A DNA stretch of 64,000 nucleotides from Sporosarcina luteola (GCF_023715535.1 NZ_JAMBOI010000006.1:1-64000), one strand, 5' to 3'. Numbered from the stretch's first letter, positions 8,503 through 18,563 are shown. Made by a program: numbers and translations. Notes: generated by a model not told the origin, from the sequence alone.

Positions 8503-10086
8503 TTATTTGAATTCTACGTTTGATAATAGATCTGATCCTGTAGGATGCGGAACGAATCCAGTTAAATCCTTAGTTGCTGCGAGAAGTGGTGTAGAGTGCG
8601 CGAGTGGTACCCACGGCGCCTCTTCATGGATGATCTCCTGTGCTTTCTTATATAGCTCGATTCGTTTATCCTCATCCACTTCCGTTTGTGCATCGATGAA
8701 AAGATTATGCATTTCATCGTTTTTGAAGTACGTATAGTTGTTGCTGCCGATATTGTCTTCATCTAATAGAACATATAGGAAGTTGTCGGCATCACCGTTA
8801 TCTCCTGTCCAACCAAGCATGAAAGCGTCCGCTTCCCCTTTGCTCGCCTTATCGAGATACGTTGGCCATTCAAAAGATACGATTTTCGCCTTGACGCCAA
8901 TTTCCGCTAAATTGCTTTGAATGACTTCAGCGACTTTTGCTCCATCCGGCATGTATGGACGCGGAACAGGCATTGCCCATAGTTCCATTTCGAAGCCGTC
9001 CGGATAGCCTGCTTTCGCTAAAAGTTCTTTCGCTTTTTCCGGGTTGTATTCATACTCTTCAATGTCATCGTTATAGCCTGAAATGGAAGGTGGCATCGGG
9101 TTTTTTGCGCTATTCGCCCTTCCTTCGAAGAATGATTCAATGATTGTCTTCTTATCGATTGCATAGTTCATCGCCTGACGCACTTCTTTCTTGTCGAAAG
9201 GAGGGCGAGTCACCGTCAACCCAAGATATCCGACGTTCATCGACGGACGTTCAATCAATTGCAAATCGGCATTTCCTTCGATTTTTTCACCGTCAGCAGG
9301 ATTGATGCCGTCCGCAAGATCGATTTCCCCGGCAATAAGCGCATTCAAACGTGCGGAGTTGTCCGGGTAGGATCGGAAAATGACTTTATCCAATTTCGGC
9401 AATCCTTTTTGCCAATACTCATCGAATTTTTCAATTGTGATCGAATCATTCGCTTTCCACTCGACAAACTTGAATGGACCTGTTCCGACAGGATTCCTTT
9501 CAAATTGGTCATCGCCTTTTTCGAATGCTGTCGGGCTTGCAATTGCGAACATGCTCATTGCAATGTTTTTCAAGAACGGAGCCTGTGGACGTTTCAGCTT
9601 GATGATGACCGTGTGATCCCCGTCAGCTGTGACCGACTCGATCACGTGCTCTTCATCGTCTTTAAATCCGCCGAACATGGATTTGTAATACGGGAATTTA
9701 TCTGCGTCGCCGTTTGCCCAGCGCTCAAAGTTCTTCACGACAGCTTCGGAATTGAAATCCGTGCCATCGTGGAATTTGACGCCTTCCTGCAATTTGAATG
9801 TATACGTCAAACCATCATCCGTATTCCATTCTTTCGCAAGGCCCGGCTGGATTGTCGTATCTTGCTCACCGAAATTCAACAGTGTCTCATAGAGATTGAC
9901 TGTTACTTTGAATGTTTCGCCTTCCGTGACCCTCGACGGATCAAGCGAAGTGGAGTCGCCGCCGCGGCCGAAGACTAATGTATCCTTCGTGCTTCCACTG
10001 CTCCCATTGCCGCCACAGGCAGCGAGCACAGTAGACAGAACTAGCAATAATAATAACGCAGCTGACCACATTCTCTTTTTATTCAT
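8503..10086 (-). CDS. Peptide-binding lipoprotein of ABC importer (SBP family 5)
   Basis: A 527-residue extracellular substrate-binding protein. It has a lipoprotein signal peptide with lipobox LAAC (Cys about 24), then the family-5 solute-binding fold with the usual LVFGRGGDSTSLDP opening. The sequence looks closer to DppA/dipeptide-type binders than to OppA, so short peptides are the likeliest ligand. Its ATG overlaps the upstream ATPase stop as ATGA, indicating translational coupling. It is the third gene of the five-gene operon. Confidence 0.9.
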   Translation of the reverse strand: MNKKRMWSAALLLLLVLSTVLAACGGNGSSGSTKDTLVFGRGGDSTSLDPSRVTEGETFKVTVNLYETLLNFGEQDTTIQPGLAKEWNTDDGLTYTFKLQEGVKFHDGTDFNSEAVVKNFERWANGDADKFPYYKSMFGGFKDDEEHVIESVTADGDHTVIIKLKRPQAPFLKNIAMSMFAIASPTAFEKGDDQFERNPVGTGPFKFVEWKANDSITIEKFDEYWQKGLPKLDKVIFRSYPDNSARLNALIAGEIDLADGINPADGEKIEGNADLQLIERPSMNVGYLGLTVTRPPFDKKEVRQAMNYAIDKKTIIESFFEGRANSAKNPMPPSISGYNDDIEEYEYNPEKAKELLAKAGYPDGFEMELWAMPVPRPYMPDGAKVAEVIQSNLAEIGVKAKIVSFEWPTYLDKASKGEADAFMLGWTGDNGDADNFLYVLLDEDNIGSNNYTYFKNDEMHNLFIDAQTEVDEDKRIELYKKAQEIIHEEAPWVPLAHSTPLLAATKDLTGFVPHPTGSDLLSNVEFK

Positions 10087-11096
10087 AGAGACCCCTCCAA
10101 TTGTTTTATATCATCGTCGACCTGGCTTACGTAAAGATGGCAGGCGACAGAATGACCGGTAGTGTGTTCCGTAAGTTGCGGTGTAACTTTAGTGCAAATG
10201 TCCATCTTGAATGGACAACGTGTATGGAATGTGCACCCGGTTGGCGGGTCTGCCGGATTGGGGATGTCTCCTTCTATGATGATCTGTTCTTTCTGATAAT
10301 CCGGGTCGGGAACGGGCACAGCAGATAATAACGCTTGTGTATATGGATGCAGCGGCTTTTCGTAAAGCTGTTCACTATCCGCAACCTCCACCATCTTCCC
10401 TAAATACATGACAGCGACACGATCGCTAATATGCCGGACGACGCCGAGATCATGCGCGATGAAAATATACGTGAGGTTGAACTCTTTTTGAAGATCTTGC
10501 ATCAGGTTCAATACTTGCGCCTGGATAGATACATCCAACGCCGAAACGGGCTCATCCGCGATGATCAGCTTCGGATTTGTCATCAAGGCGCGTGCAATTC
10601 CGATCCGCTGCCGTTGCCCCCCGCTGAATTGATGCGGGTAACGCTTCGCATGATAGGCATTCAATCCGACGATTTCCAGAAACTCGCGGACCTTCTTCTT
10701 CCTTTCCTTCGCGTCCGAAACGCCATGGACGATAAGTGGTTCCTCCAAAATCTTGCCAATCGTATGGCGTGGATTTAATGAAGCATAAGGATCCTGAAAA
10801 ACCATCTGAATATCGCGGCGTGTTTTTCTCATCTCTTCCTGACTCAATGACGCAAGGTCTTTCCTGTCAAACTCGATTTGTCCGTCTGTAGGTTCCAGCA
10901 AGCGCATGAGCACACGCCCCGTCGTCGATTTCCCGCAACCGCTTTCACCGACGATACCAAGCGTTTCTCCTTCATTAACAAAAAACGAGACGTCGTCGAC
11001 AGCCTTCACATAACCGACCGTTTTTCCGAACATTCCTTTTTTCACGGGAAAGTACTTTTTCAAGTTTTTAACTTTCAATAAAGGCGTTGTGGACAT
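10083..11096 (-). CDS. Peptide ABC transporter ATPase, OppF/DppF/AppF type
   Basis: A 337-residue ATP-binding subunit: Walker [11 protein letters not shown]-loop QDPYASLNP, signature SGGQRQR, Walker B LIIADEP, and the C-terminal oligopeptide-transporter extension ([15 protein letters not shown]) with conserved cysteines that in related subunits bind an Fe-S cluster. It overlaps the preceding ATPase gene by 29 bp and the following binding-protein gene by 4 bp. Confidence 0.93.
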   Translation of the reverse strand: MSTTPLLKVKNLKKYFPVKKGMFGKTVGYVKAVDDVSFFVNEGETLGIVGESGCGKSTTGRVLMRLLEPTDGQIEFDRKDLASLSQEEMRKTRRDIQMVFQDPYASLNPRHTIGKILEEPLIVHGVSDAKERKKKVREFLEIVGLNAYHAKRYPHQFSGGQRQRIGIARALMTNPKLIIADEPVSALDVSIQAQVLNLMQDLQKEFNLTYIFIAHDLGVVRHISDRVAVMYLGKMVEVADSEQLYEKPLHPYTQALLSAVPVPDPDYQKEQIIIEGDIPNPADPPTGCTFHTRCPFKMDICTKVTPQLTEHTTGHSVACHLYVSQVDDDIKQLEGSL

Positions 11097-12090
11097 CCGA
11101 CTTCACCCTTCCTTCGTCGTATAGGAAACATCTCGTCTGATGGACATCCGCTGTTTCATAAAGCTCCGGGTTTTCCTGAAAGCATCGGTCAAATGCAAAA
11201 TCGCATCGCGCCGCAAACCTGCAGCCGCTCGTTATGGAACCGGGCTTCGGAACATTCCCTGGAATGGAATGAAGACGTTCCTTTTTAACGCGCATATCCG
11301 GTACTGACTGGATCAGACCTTTCGTATACGGATGCTGGGGATCTTCAAATATGAGCTTGGTAGGTGCCTCTTCAATGATTTGCCCTGCATACATGACGAT
11401 GACCCGCTCGCAAGTTTCCGCAACAACTCCAAGATCATGGGTAATTAATAATATGGCGGTCCCTAATCGGACATTCAGATCTTTCATCAACTTCAATATT
11501 TGCGCTTGGATCGTCACATCGAGAGCTGTCGTCGGTTCATCCGCAATCAATATTTTCGGATTGCAGACAAGCGCCATTGCAATCATCACCCTTTGCCGCA
11601 TACCGCCCGATAATTGGTGCGGGTAGTCTTTCAGCAAGGCATCGGCACGAGGCAAGCCGACCAATTTCAACATCTCAACGGCCCTTTCCTGTGCCTGCTT
11701 TTTAGACCAGCCTTTTTCGTGGATCAAGATTGCTTCGACCATTTGGTTGCCAATCGTGAATAAAGGATTCAAAGACGTCATCGGCTCCTGAAAAATCATC
11801 GCAATGTCATTGCCGCGGATCTGCCTCATCTCTTTTTCCGATAAGCCGATTAAATTGCGTCCGTTGTACACAATTTCTCCGCCTGTAATCTTCCCGGGCG
11901 GACTAGGCACGAGCCCCATTATGGATAGGGAGGTTACACTTTTTCCGCATCCTGATTCCCCTACGATTCCTAAAATCTCGCCATCCCGGAGATGAAAATC
12001 GATATGATCAACCGCCGGGACTTTTCCGGAGTCTGTGAAAAAGGTAGTCTGCAAGTCTTTTACATCAAGAATTTTGTTCCTATCATTCAT
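11068..12090 (-). CDS. Peptide ABC transporter ATPase, OppD/DppD/AppD type
   Basis: A 340-residue first gene of the importer operon. It shows Walker [10 protein letters not shown]-loop QEPMTSLNP, signature SGGMRQR, Walker B ILIADEPTTALD, and the C-terminal peptide-transporter domain with the CRFAARC cysteine motif. The ATG at 12090 is selected because AAAGGTGA precedes it; the 17 residues upstream in the open frame lack a ribosome site. Confidence 0.92.
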   Translation of the reverse strand: MNDRNKILDVKDLQTTFFTDSGKVPAVDHIDFHLRDGEILGIVGESGCGKSVTSLSIMGLVPSPPGKITGGEIVYNGRNLIGLSEKEMRQIRGNDIAMIFQEPMTSLNPLFTIGNQMVEAILIHEKGWSKKQAQERAVEMLKLVGLPRADALLKDYPHQLSGGMRQRVMIAMALVCNPKILIADEPTTALDVTIQAQILKLMKDLNVRLGTAILLITHDLGVVAETCERVIVMYAGQIIEEAPTKLIFEDPQHPYTKGLIQSVPDMRVKKERLHSIPGNVPKPGSITSGCRFAARCDFAFDRCFQENPELYETADVHQTRCFLYDEGRVKSDVHNAFIES

Positions 12091-12139
12091 CAGATCACCT
12101 TTTCGCTTTATGCGTTTTCTGAAACATTCAATTATACCC

Positions 12140-12167
12140 ATTATACTTTCTATTAGGAAAAAGGCAA
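12140..12167 (-). promoter_or_regulatory. Probable sigma-A promoter of the peptide importer operon
   Basis: On the minus strand, -35 TTGCCT (12162-12167) and a perfect -10 TATAAT (12140-12145) are 16 bp apart, about 50 bp before the first ATPase start. A second TATAAT follows 3 bp later. Confidence 0.6.
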
Positions 12168-12202
12168 TATGGAATTTTCATAGAGTCAAGTTGATCCCAC
12201 GA

Positions 12203-12232
12203 CAAAAAAAAGCTGCCGGATGTCCGGCAGCT
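12203..12232 (-). terminator. Terminator of ygaD-like ABC exporter gene
   Basis: A perfect 10-bp stem AGCTGCCGGA / TCCGGCAGCT with a 2-nt centre, followed on the minus strand by seven T residues, a few bases after the exporter stop codon. Confidence 0.85.
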
Positions 12233-12238
12233 ACACGA

Positions 12239-13984
12239 TTATAACGATTGAACTTGAAACAGATTGTAGTAGATCCCTTGTTTCGCCATGAGTTCTTCAT
12301 GGCTCCCGATTTCCTTCAACTCTCCGTGATCAATGACAAATATCTTGTCGGCATGGGTTATGGTCGATAGCCGATGTGCGACAATCAAGGTTGTCCTGTC
12401 ACTGGCAAGCCGTTCGAGGGACTCCTGGATGAGCGCTTCACTTTCAAGATCTAAAGCGGAGGTGGCTTCATCCAAAATGAGCAATGGCGGATTTTTCAAA
12501 AACACACGTGCAATCGCTATCCGCTGTTTTTGACCGCCGGATAATTTCACGCCTCGTTCACCGACGGTCGTGTCGTACCCTTCCGCCAATGATTCGATGA
12601 AGTCATGCGCATTTGCGGCTTTGGCTGCGGCAATCACTTCCTCGTCCGATGCGTCAGGGTTCCCCATCAGGATATTGCTCTTCACCGAATCGCTGAAGAG
12701 GATGCTGTCTTGAAGGACGAGCCCTATTTGGTCACGCAATGATTTCAATTGGATATCACGCAAATCATGGCCGTCGATACGGATCGATCCCTCTGTCACA
12801 TCGTAAAACCGCGGTATCAGACTGACGATTGTCGACTTCCCTCCGCCGCTCATGCCGACGAGCGCGACCGTCTCACCCGGCTTGACCGTAAAGTTGACGT
12901 CACGCAGCACCGGCTCTTCATCTTCTCCATACGAAAAATTGACATGGTCGAATTGGATTTCCCCTTCGATTTGCGGCAATGCTTTTGCACCGCTCTTATC
13001 TTTAATATCATAGGGTTCTTCCATCAATTCAAAAACCCGGTCCATCGAAGCGAATGATTGCGTCAGTGATGTTGAAGCATTGACTAATCTTCTTAACGGA
13101 TTGTACAGACGATCTATATACGCAATGAAGGCAACCATTACGCCGACGGATAGAGAACCGTTGATCACCTGATAGCCCGCATAGGAAATGACAAGCAATG
13201 GAGCGACATCCGTAATCGTATTCACGACCGCAAACGCTTTTGCATTCCATTTCGTATGATCGATTGCCTTATCGAGGAAATTGCCGTTCGTCCGGTCAAA
13301 ACGCTCCTGTTCTTTATCCTCAAGCGCAAAGCTTTTAATAACGCTTATCCCCGTCACACGTTCGTGTAAATAACTTTGCACATCGGCAAGCGCTTGCGAC
13401 CGTTTTCTCGTCAAATCCCGAAGCTTACCGAAGAAGTGCTTCACACTGTATGCATAAAAAGGGAATGCAAGCAATGTTACGATTGTCAACGGTACATCCA
13501 TTGCAAGCATGATACATGTCGCAATGATGATCGTCGCTAAGTCGAGCCACACATTCATCAAGCCGATCGTGACGAAGTTCTTCGTCTGCTCGACATCATT
13601 GATGACGCGTGAAATGACCTCGCCCGCCCGCGTATTCGAGTAGTAACGCAGCCCGAGCCTTTGCAAATGTCCATATAGGTTTTCCCGGATATCGTATAAG
13701 ATTTTATTGCTGACGTATTGCGCGAAGTATTGGCGATAGTATTCAACAGGCGGCCGGATGATGAAAAACAGTAATACGGTTCCTCCCATCCATAAGAAAA
13801 GCTGCTTCGTCTTTTCTGCATCGCTCAACGTATCCGCCATGATGATATCGTCGATGACGATTTTAATAAGGTAAGGAATGAATAAAGGAATTGCAAATTT
13901 CACGATGCCGATTAAAATTGTCAAGACGATCTGCCAATTGTACGGCTTAACAAATTTCATATATCTTTTTATACTGTCTCCCAT
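12239..13984 (-). CDS. ygaD: ABC exporter half-transporter, YgaD-like (MsbA/BmrA fold)
   Basis: A 581-residue fused exporter with six membrane helices in residues 1-310 and an ATPase domain at 335-575: Walker [10 protein letters not shown], signature LSGGQKQR, Walker [13 protein letters not shown] and the switch histidine in IVAHRLST. It strongly resembles B. subtilis YgaD along its length. The ATG at 13984 is used since AGGAGG lies 6 nt upstream; the ATG at 13990 abuts it. It probably works as a homodimer; lipid or drug export is the family role but the substrate is unknown. Confidence 0.9.
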   Translation of the reverse strand: MGDSIKRYMKFVKPYNWQIVLTILIGIVKFAIPLFIPYLIKIVIDDIIMADTLSDAEKTKQLFLWMGGTVLLFFIIRPPVEYYRQYFAQYVSNKILYDIRENLYGHLQRLGLRYYSNTRAGEVISRVINDVEQTKNFVTIGLMNVWLDLATIIIATCIMLAMDVPLTIVTLLAFPFYAYSVKHFFGKLRDLTRKRSQALADVQSYLHERVTGISVIKSFALEDKEQERFDRTNGNFLDKAIDHTKWNAKAFAVVNTITDVAPLLVISYAGYQVINGSLSVGVMVAFIAYIDRLYNPLRRLVNASTSLTQSFASMDRVFELMEEPYDIKDKSGAKALPQIEGEIQFDHVNFSYGEDEEPVLRDVNFTVKPGETVALVGMSGGGKSTIVSLIPRFYDVTEGSIRIDGHDLRDIQLKSLRDQIGLVLQDSILFSDSVKSNILMGNPDASDEEVIAAAKAANAHDFIESLAEGYDTTVGERGVKLSGGQKQRIAIARVFLKNPPLLILDEATSALDLESEALIQESLERLASDRTTLIVAHRLSTITHADKIFVIDHGELKEIGSHEELMAKQGIYYNLFQVQSL

Positions 13985-14008
13985 TTTCATCCTCCTAAAA
14001 CAATAAAA

Positions 14009-14036
14009 AGCCTAACTGCATGAACGCAGACAGGCT
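14009..14036 (-). terminator. Terminator between ygaC and ygaD
   Basis: The two-part stem AGCCT/AGGCT and CTGC/GCAG has small internal loops and is followed on the minus strand by TTTTTATTG. It ends the ygaC transcript just before the ygaD ribosome site. Confidence 0.75.
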
Positions 14037-14037
14037 C

Positions 14038-14586
14038 TCATTGGTCATTTTTCTTTACCTGTTTATAGAACTGATACCTGGAAGTCCATACTTCTATGAA
14101 ATCCGGTGCAAATGGCCCTTTGCGCTGTTTGATCCACATGAGAAGTTTATCCAGATTACGCTTCAGTATTTGGTCAATCACACCTGGATATTTCATCTTC
14201 TCTTTATGGTCATCATATTCATCTTCATCCAGGATCAAATAACTCATATCCGGGAACACTTTCACATCAAGGTCATAATCGATGTATTTCAGTGCTTGGT
14301 GGTCATATACGAAGGGTGAACTCATATTCACATAATAATAGACCCCATCTTCGCGAAGCATGCAAATGATATTGAACCAATGTTCGGCATGGAAATAACA
14401 GATCGAAGGCTCCCTCGTCAGCCATGTCCTGCCGTCCGCTTCCGTGACAAGCGTCCGTTCATTCGCCCCGATCACAATATTCCGCGTCCCCTTCAAAACG
14501 GTTGTCTCTTGCCACACACGGTGGATATTGCCATCATGCTTATAACTATGTACCTGTATCGTTTCGCCTTCTTTCGGTATTGTCAT
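14038..14586 (-). CDS. ygaC: Nucleoside tri-/diphosphatase, YgaC/Ntdp family (DUF402)
   Basis: A 182-residue DUF402 protein very similar to B. subtilis YgaC and to staphylococcal Ntdp, a metal-dependent enzyme hydrolysing nucleoside tri- and diphosphates. It shows the N-terminal [14 protein letters not shown] segment, [14 protein letters not shown], the acidic [14 protein letters not shown] metal-binding stretch and the C-terminal [10 protein letters not shown]. The start at 14586 is supported by AAAGGTGG; four additional upstream codons lack a site. Confidence 0.9.
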   Translation of the reverse strand: MTIPKEGETIQVHSYKHDGNIHRVWQETTVLKGTRNIVIGANERTLVTEADGRTWLTREPSICYFHAEHWFNIICMLREDGVYYYVNMSSPFVYDHQALKYIDYDLDVKVFPDMSYLILDEDEYDDHKEKMKYPGVIDQILKRNLDKLLMWIKQRKGPFAPDFIEVWTSRYQFYKQVKKNDQ

Positions 14587-14684
14587 CAGTAAAACCACCT
14601 TTAACTGTCGGAAACCCTAATATTCGTACATTATACCAATTGGACGATCAAAATTGAAACGTTTACCCTTCGATACACATATAT

Positions 14685-14710
14685 AAAAAACCGGCAGCTT
14701 TAGCTGCCGG
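14685..14710 (-). terminator. sspE terminator
   Basis: A perfect 9-bp stem CCGGCAGCT / AGCTGCCGG with a TT loop, followed on the minus strand by TTTTTTATAT. Confidence 0.85.
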
Positions 14711-14727
14711 CCGGTGATGTCCATCCA

Positions 14728-14937
14728 TTATTTTGACTGTTTACCGAAACTTCCTGCTCCGCCGGAAACGTTTGTTTTGTTCATTTCCGATTGTTGGTTT
14801 TGTTGGCGTACTTCGTTTACATCTGTTTCAGATCCAAACTCTTCAGACATGATTTCTTGTTTGACTTTGTTTGGTTTTGTGAACGAAGCTTGCGTTGTTT
14901 GTTGTTGGTTAAAGTTGTTTCGATTTTTGTTTGTCAT
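14728..14937 (-). CDS. sspE: Gamma-type small acid-soluble spore protein
   Basis: A 69-residue Gln/Asn-rich protein of the gamma-type SASP family, which is stored in the spore core as an amino acid reserve and degraded at germination. The visible repeat-like blocks are QASFTKPN.. and ..GAGSFGKQS, with a GPR-protease-like SEEFGSETD segment between them. Only one copy of the family's usual repeat is clear, so it is shorter than B. subtilis SspE. GGAGGTGA lies upstream, and a sigma-G promoter precedes it. Confidence 0.93.
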   Translation of the reverse strand: MTNKNRNNFNQQQTTQASFTKPNKVKQEIMSEEFGSETDVNEVRQQNQQSEMNKTNVSGGAGSFGKQSK

Positions 14938-14959
14938 GGATTTTCACCTCCGTAACCAC

Positions 14960-14989
14960 TATGATGTTCAAAGCCCGTTTTTTTATTCC
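14960..14989 (-). promoter_or_regulatory. Sigma-G promoter of sspE
   Basis: On the minus strand, GGAATA (14984-14989) and CATCATA (14960-14966) are separated by 17 bp, matching the forespore sigma-G pattern (TGnATA / CATnnTA). It lies 23 bp before the sspE start, just after the mutY stop. Confidence 0.8.
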
Positions 14990-14998
14990 GGGATTTTT

Positions 14999-16060
14999 TT
15001 AGGTAATCATTGGATTTTTCACTTCATCCCAAATTTTCATCACGGGAACCGCCTTTGGCAATGCTTCCACTTCTTCCTCCGAAAAGAACTCGAAACCTTC
15101 GGGAGCCCGACCCTCCGTCACCGCCAAAAAACTTTTCACTTCCCAAGTAAGATGGGAGAAGACATGTCTGAAATCAGTCAATGGTGTAATCGAGCGAACA
15201 TCTAGTCCAAGTTCGGCTTTCACAATTTCTTCGATAGCTCCAGATGTATTTTCCACCATCGGAAACTCCCACATATTCGCTAAGAGCCCTTTCGATGGCC
15301 GTTGCCTCATCAGCCATTTCCCATCGATACTCCGGATAGCGATTGAAAGAACAGGGACTGTCTTCATCTTCACTTTTTTCGATTTTACGGGAAGTTCCTC
15401 CTGCTTTCCTTCGTGGAACGCTGTACAAAAATCACGGACCGGGCACAGAAGGCATTTCGGTCTTGGTGTACATATCGTCGCCCCAAGCTCCATCAGACCT
15501 TGATTGAACGATGAAGGATCTTCCTTGTCAATTAACGCCATGACGACTTCCTCGAATATCTTTCGTGTTTTAGGAATCGCTATATCCTCTTCGATTAATA
15601 AGATTCGTGATAATACTCTCATGACATTCCCATCTACAGCATGCTCTGGAACGCCGAATGCGATGCTGAGCACGGCGCCGGCAGTATATGGTCCGACACC
15701 TTTCAACTTGGAAATGTCTTTCCGATTTTCGGGAATCCGGCTTCCATATTCCTCTACAACTTCTTGCACGCCAGATTGCAAATTCCGGGCGCGGGAATAA
15801 TATCCGAGTCCTTCCCACATCTTCAAAACATCTTCTTCCTTCGCAGCAGCCAAGTCGGCCAGCGTCGGAAACTTTCCGATAAATCGTTCATAATAAGGGA
15901 TGACCGTTTCTACACGTGTCTGTTGGAGCATCACTTCAGATACCCATATATGATAGGGATTCGACGTCCTTCTCCATGGCAGATCCCTTTTTTCTTCCAA
16001 ATACCATGTGATGAGTGCCTTCCTGAATTCACTTTCAAGTTTCCGTTCAAAGAGTTGCAT
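14999..16060 (-). CDS. mutY: A/G-specific adenine DNA glycosylase MutY
   Basis: A 353-residue base-excision repair enzyme removing adenine opposite 8-oxoguanine. It has the helix-hairpin-helix LKGVGPYTAGAVLSIAFG with the following catalytic Asp in AVDGNVMRVLSR, the Fe-S loop C-x6-C-x2-C-x5-C (CTPRPKCLLCPVRDFC) near residue 200, and a C-terminal NUDIX-like 8-oxoG recognition domain (about 230-345). GGAGG precedes the start. It lies next to sspE, as broadly in B. subtilis, although yfhS and fabL are absent between them. Confidence 0.95.
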   Translation of the reverse strand: MQLFERKLESEFRKALITWYLEEKRDLPWRRTSNPYHIWVSEVMLQQTRVETVIPYYERFIGKFPTLADLAAAKEEDVLKMWEGLGYYSRARNLQSGVQEVVEEYGSRIPENRKDISKLKGVGPYTAGAVLSIAFGVPEHAVDGNVMRVLSRILLIEEDIAIPKTRKIFEEVVMALIDKEDPSSFNQGLMELGATICTPRPKCLLCPVRDFCTAFHEGKQEELPVKSKKVKMKTVPVLSIAIRSIDGKWLMRQRPSKGLLANMWEFPMVENTSGAIEEIVKAELGLDVRSITPLTDFRHVFSHLTWEVKSFLAVTEGRAPEGFEFFSEEEVEALPKAVPVMKIWDEVKNPMIT

Positions 16061-16183
16061 GATTACCTCCGTTTTGCATATGCTTTTCGTTACTGAAAAA
16101 TAGGGTATATACTAATAAAAGAATAATGATTGCGTGTGTTACGCTTCAATGCCAATTCAGTGGCGATGTAAAGGAGTGATTTT

Positions 16184-17167
16184 TTGGATACGGGAACACA
16201 TATTGTCATGGGTGCCGCCATTTGCGGTTTGACATTGGCAGATCCAGTCGTTGCCTCGGATTCCGCCACAATGACGGCTGTATTTATTGGCGTCGTATCG
16301 GGCTCCCTTATACCCGATGTCGATACTGTCCTTAAATTGAGGAATAATGCGGTTTATATACGGAACCATCGCGGAATTACTCATTCCGTGCCCGCAGTCC
16401 TGCTTTGGCCTCTCATCATATCGGTTTTGCTGTCGTTCATTTTCCCTGAGGCGGCATTCTTTCATCTTTGGGCGTGGACTTTCTTAGCGGTTTTTCTACA
16501 TGTCTTTGTAGATATCTTCAACGCCTACGGCACACAGGCGTTACGGCCATTCTCCAATCAATGGGTCGCCATCGGGGTCATCAACACATTTGATCCGATA
16601 ATTTTCGCATTGCATATTATCGCAATCATTGCATGGATGTTCGGTGCTGAACCTGTTCTGACCTTCTCGCTAATGTATATAGTCGTTTTCTTCTATTATC
16701 TATTGCGTTTCGCCGTCAAAGCGGCGGTGAAACAAGCTGTCCGCAATACAATTCCGGATGCTGATGATATTTTCATCGCGCCGACGATGCATTTTTTCCA
16801 ATGGAGAGTTGCCGCATCCAATAAGAATTGTCACTACGTTGGACGGGCATACGGGCGTTCCGTCAACATATACGACAGATTCGAACGCGAGCCGATGCCG
16901 AAAACACCTTATATCGATGCGGCGATGGAGGATAAGAATATACAGGCATTCGTATCTTTCTCACCTATCTACAGATGGTCCGTTTCACATGTCGGGCATT
17001 TGTATGAAGTCCGTCTCATCGATTTGCGTTATCGGAGCAAGAGCTATTATCCGTTCGTCGCTGTTGCGCATATTAATGAAGATATGGAAGTGATCAATTC
17101 GTATACAGGCTGGATCTTCTCGGAGGACAAGCTCCGTAAAAAATTGAATTTCATTCCGAATTCCTAA
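16184..17167 (+). CDS. yfhP: YfhP-like membrane-bound metal-dependent hydrolase
   Basis: A 327-residue protein of the YdjM/LexA-binding membrane hydrolase family (DUF457). N-terminal metal-site motifs are DTGTHIVMG, IPDVDTV and RNHRGITHS, with about four membrane helices between residues 15 and 190 and a soluble C-terminal half. It starts at TTG with AAGGAGTGA 4-8 nt upstream; no ATG is available nearby. It is divergent from mutY, as in B. subtilis. The substrate is unknown. Confidence 0.85.
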   Translation: MDTGTHIVMGAAICGLTLADPVVASDSATMTAVFIGVVSGSLIPDVDTVLKLRNNAVYIRNHRGITHSVPAVLLWPLIISVLLSFIFPEAAFFHLWAWTFLAVFLHVFVDIFNAYGTQALRPFSNQWVAIGVINTFDPIIFALHIIAIIAWMFGAEPVLTFSLMYIVVFFYYLLRFAVKAAVKQAVRNTIPDADDIFIAPTMHFFQWRVAASNKNCHYVGRAYGRSVNIYDRFEREPMPKTPYIDAAMEDKNIQAFVSFSPIYRWSVSHVGHLYEVRLIDLRYRSKSYYPFVAVAHINEDMEVINSYTGWIFSEDKLRKKLNFIPNS

Positions 17168-17188
17168 ACAAAAGCATAGGGCTCCTGC

Positions 17189-17275
17189 TTAGAAGCGACA
17201 AGGAGTGGCGCTCTTTGCCACGCAGTATATTTGACTTATGACCCCGAGCTTCTGGCGCCCGGACGTAGAAAAGAA
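17189..17275. repeat. Degenerate copy of an interspersed intergenic repeat
   Basis: The segment ending ACTTATGACCCCGAGCTTC...GCGCCCGGACG is recognisably the same element as the longer copy at 46915-47085 (shared GACTTATGACCC-GAGC and CTxGCGCCCGGA blocks). It occupies the gap between yfhP and yfhH and carries no plausible gene. Confidence 0.65.
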
Positions 17276-17280
17276 CATGC

Positions 17281-17328
17281 AAAAGCTTGCCATTCCCGCT
17301 AAACGCGTTACCGGCAAGCTTTTTGCAT
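17281..17328. terminator. Terminator hairpin between yfhP and yfhH
   Basis: AAAAGCTTGCC pairs with GGCAAGCTTTT across a 22-nt loop. It is bidirectional, with T-rich ends on both strands, between convergent genes. Confidence 0.7.
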
Positions 17329-17333
17329 ATCTT

Positions 17334-17663
17334 TTATTTACCTGTTTTAACGGATTGCAGCATTGCGATCGGCAACGCTTCTTCTGCACGTTCGCCGCCT
17401 AAACGGTATCCCCAAGCGAAACGGCCTTTCAAATAGTCAACATGGAAAAAGACGCCCTCGTCGCCTTCGATCCTGTAGATTTCACCAGGAACGATTGTTG
17501 ACGGATCGATCATATAGGATTTCGCCATGAGCGCCTTGCGCTGATAGACGGCGAACTCATTGATCATACCCAATTGCTCCGCCTTGCGCGCTTTTTCCAT
17601 CAGACTGCCGATTTCCGACCGCAGCTCGTGTTCATTCATTTCACTATATTTTTTAGTCTCCAT
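17334..17663 (-). CDS. yfhH: YfhH family protein (DUF1811)
   Basis: A 109-residue protein closely resembling B. subtilis YfhH: an N-terminal helical hairpin (YSEMNEHELRSEI...KARKAEQLG) and a C-terminal small beta-barrel-like part (YRIEGDEG...FAWGYRLG). The function is unknown. It overlaps the end of recX by 11 bp and is surely cotranscribed, matching the B. subtilis recX-yfhH pair. Confidence 0.9.
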   Translation of the reverse strand: METKKYSEMNEHELRSEIGSLMEKARKAEQLGMINEFAVYQRKALMAKSYMIDPSTIVPGEIYRIEGDEGVFFHVDYLKGRFAWGYRLGGERAEEALPIAMLQSVKTGK

Positions 17664-18465
17664 CTTCTTCGTTCTCCTTTTTTTCGATGAAACTGTCTAT
17701 TCGTTCGAATGGTATTCCCTTTTGGTACATCGCCTGTTTTATCCGTCTTCTTAATTCATATCCGGAAAACTTCGACTGATAACGGCGCCACGCCTTCTCA
17801 CCGACAGAGCTGATGATCGAATCCCACTCGTCTTCATCCCTGCCGAAATCTATTTCTTCCAAAACACTTCTAATCAATTCAAAGGAGTACCCTTTTCGGG
17901 CAAGCGCATTTTGGATTCTTTGCTTCAATTGTGCTGGAGCGATTGAACTGTTCGTCCTAGCCGCCTTTTCAGCTAATTTCTTTGCGACTGCAAATTGTTC
18001 TTCTTCTGAGTAGCTATCAAGCACTTGTTGCTGCAACTCCTTCCCGACCCCTTTTTTTTGCAGTTCTTGTTGGATCGCTTTTGGACCTTTATTCGATGCA
18101 TTTTTTTGTGTTCGCATTAATGCTTCGGAAAATGCTTCGTCGTCTAGGAATCCGAGCCTTCTTAATTTCACGATTGCTTCGAGGATGACCGCTTCCCCGT
18201 AATCCAAGTCTTTCAGTTTCTTTTTCACTTCAAACTCGCTTCGCATCCGGAAGGATAGGTAGTGGAGTGCGCGGTTGAATGCTTTTTCGATTTGGTCTTC
18301 GTATGTGATTTCGTCCATCGACCATTCGTCAAGTTGCATACCTTTTGTGAGTCCGAATTTGACTAGGACGGATTCATGGACGCTGAAGGCGTATGTTTCG
18401 TCAAGGAATATATTATAACGTTCGCTATCACGTTTTTGTTGTGTTATTTTCGTAATAACAGGCAA
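17653..18465 (-). CDS. recX: Recombination regulator RecX
   Basis: A 270-residue RecX protein, a modulator of RecA filaments. It is built of repeated three-helix modules typical of the long Bacillales form. A TTG start at 18465 is chosen: GGAGG lies 9 nt upstream and the protein then begins LPVITKITQQKRDSERYN, aligning with known RecX N-termini. The longer ATG-started frame overlaps a would-be ribosome site on the wrong strand. It is divergent from yfhF, as in B. subtilis. Confidence 0.9.
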   Translation of the reverse strand: MPVITKITQQKRDSERYNIFLDETYAFSVHESVLVKFGLTKGMQLDEWSMDEITYEDQIEKAFNRALHYLSFRMRSEFEVKKKLKDLDYGEAVILEAIVKLRRLGFLDDEAFSEALMRTQKNASNKGPKAIQQELQKKGVGKELQQQVLDSYSEEEQFAVAKKLAEKAARTNSSIAPAQLKQRIQNALARKGYSFELIRSVLEEIDFGRDEDEWDSIISSVGEKAWRRYQSKFSGYELRRRIKQAMYQKGIPFERIDSFIEKKENEEDGD

Positions 18466-18563
18466 ATCTGTTCGACCTCCCTCGCTATCTATCAGTATAC
18501 ATGTTCTGGTGGAGGAGGTCATCTTAACAGGATTTCCGCTTCAGGCGGTAAGGGGGAATATAG

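Noticed and set aside
9259..9978. 239-codon plus-strand frame
   Set aside because: Lies wholly inside the antisense strand of the peptide-binding lipoprotein gene, which has lipobox, full fold and operon context.
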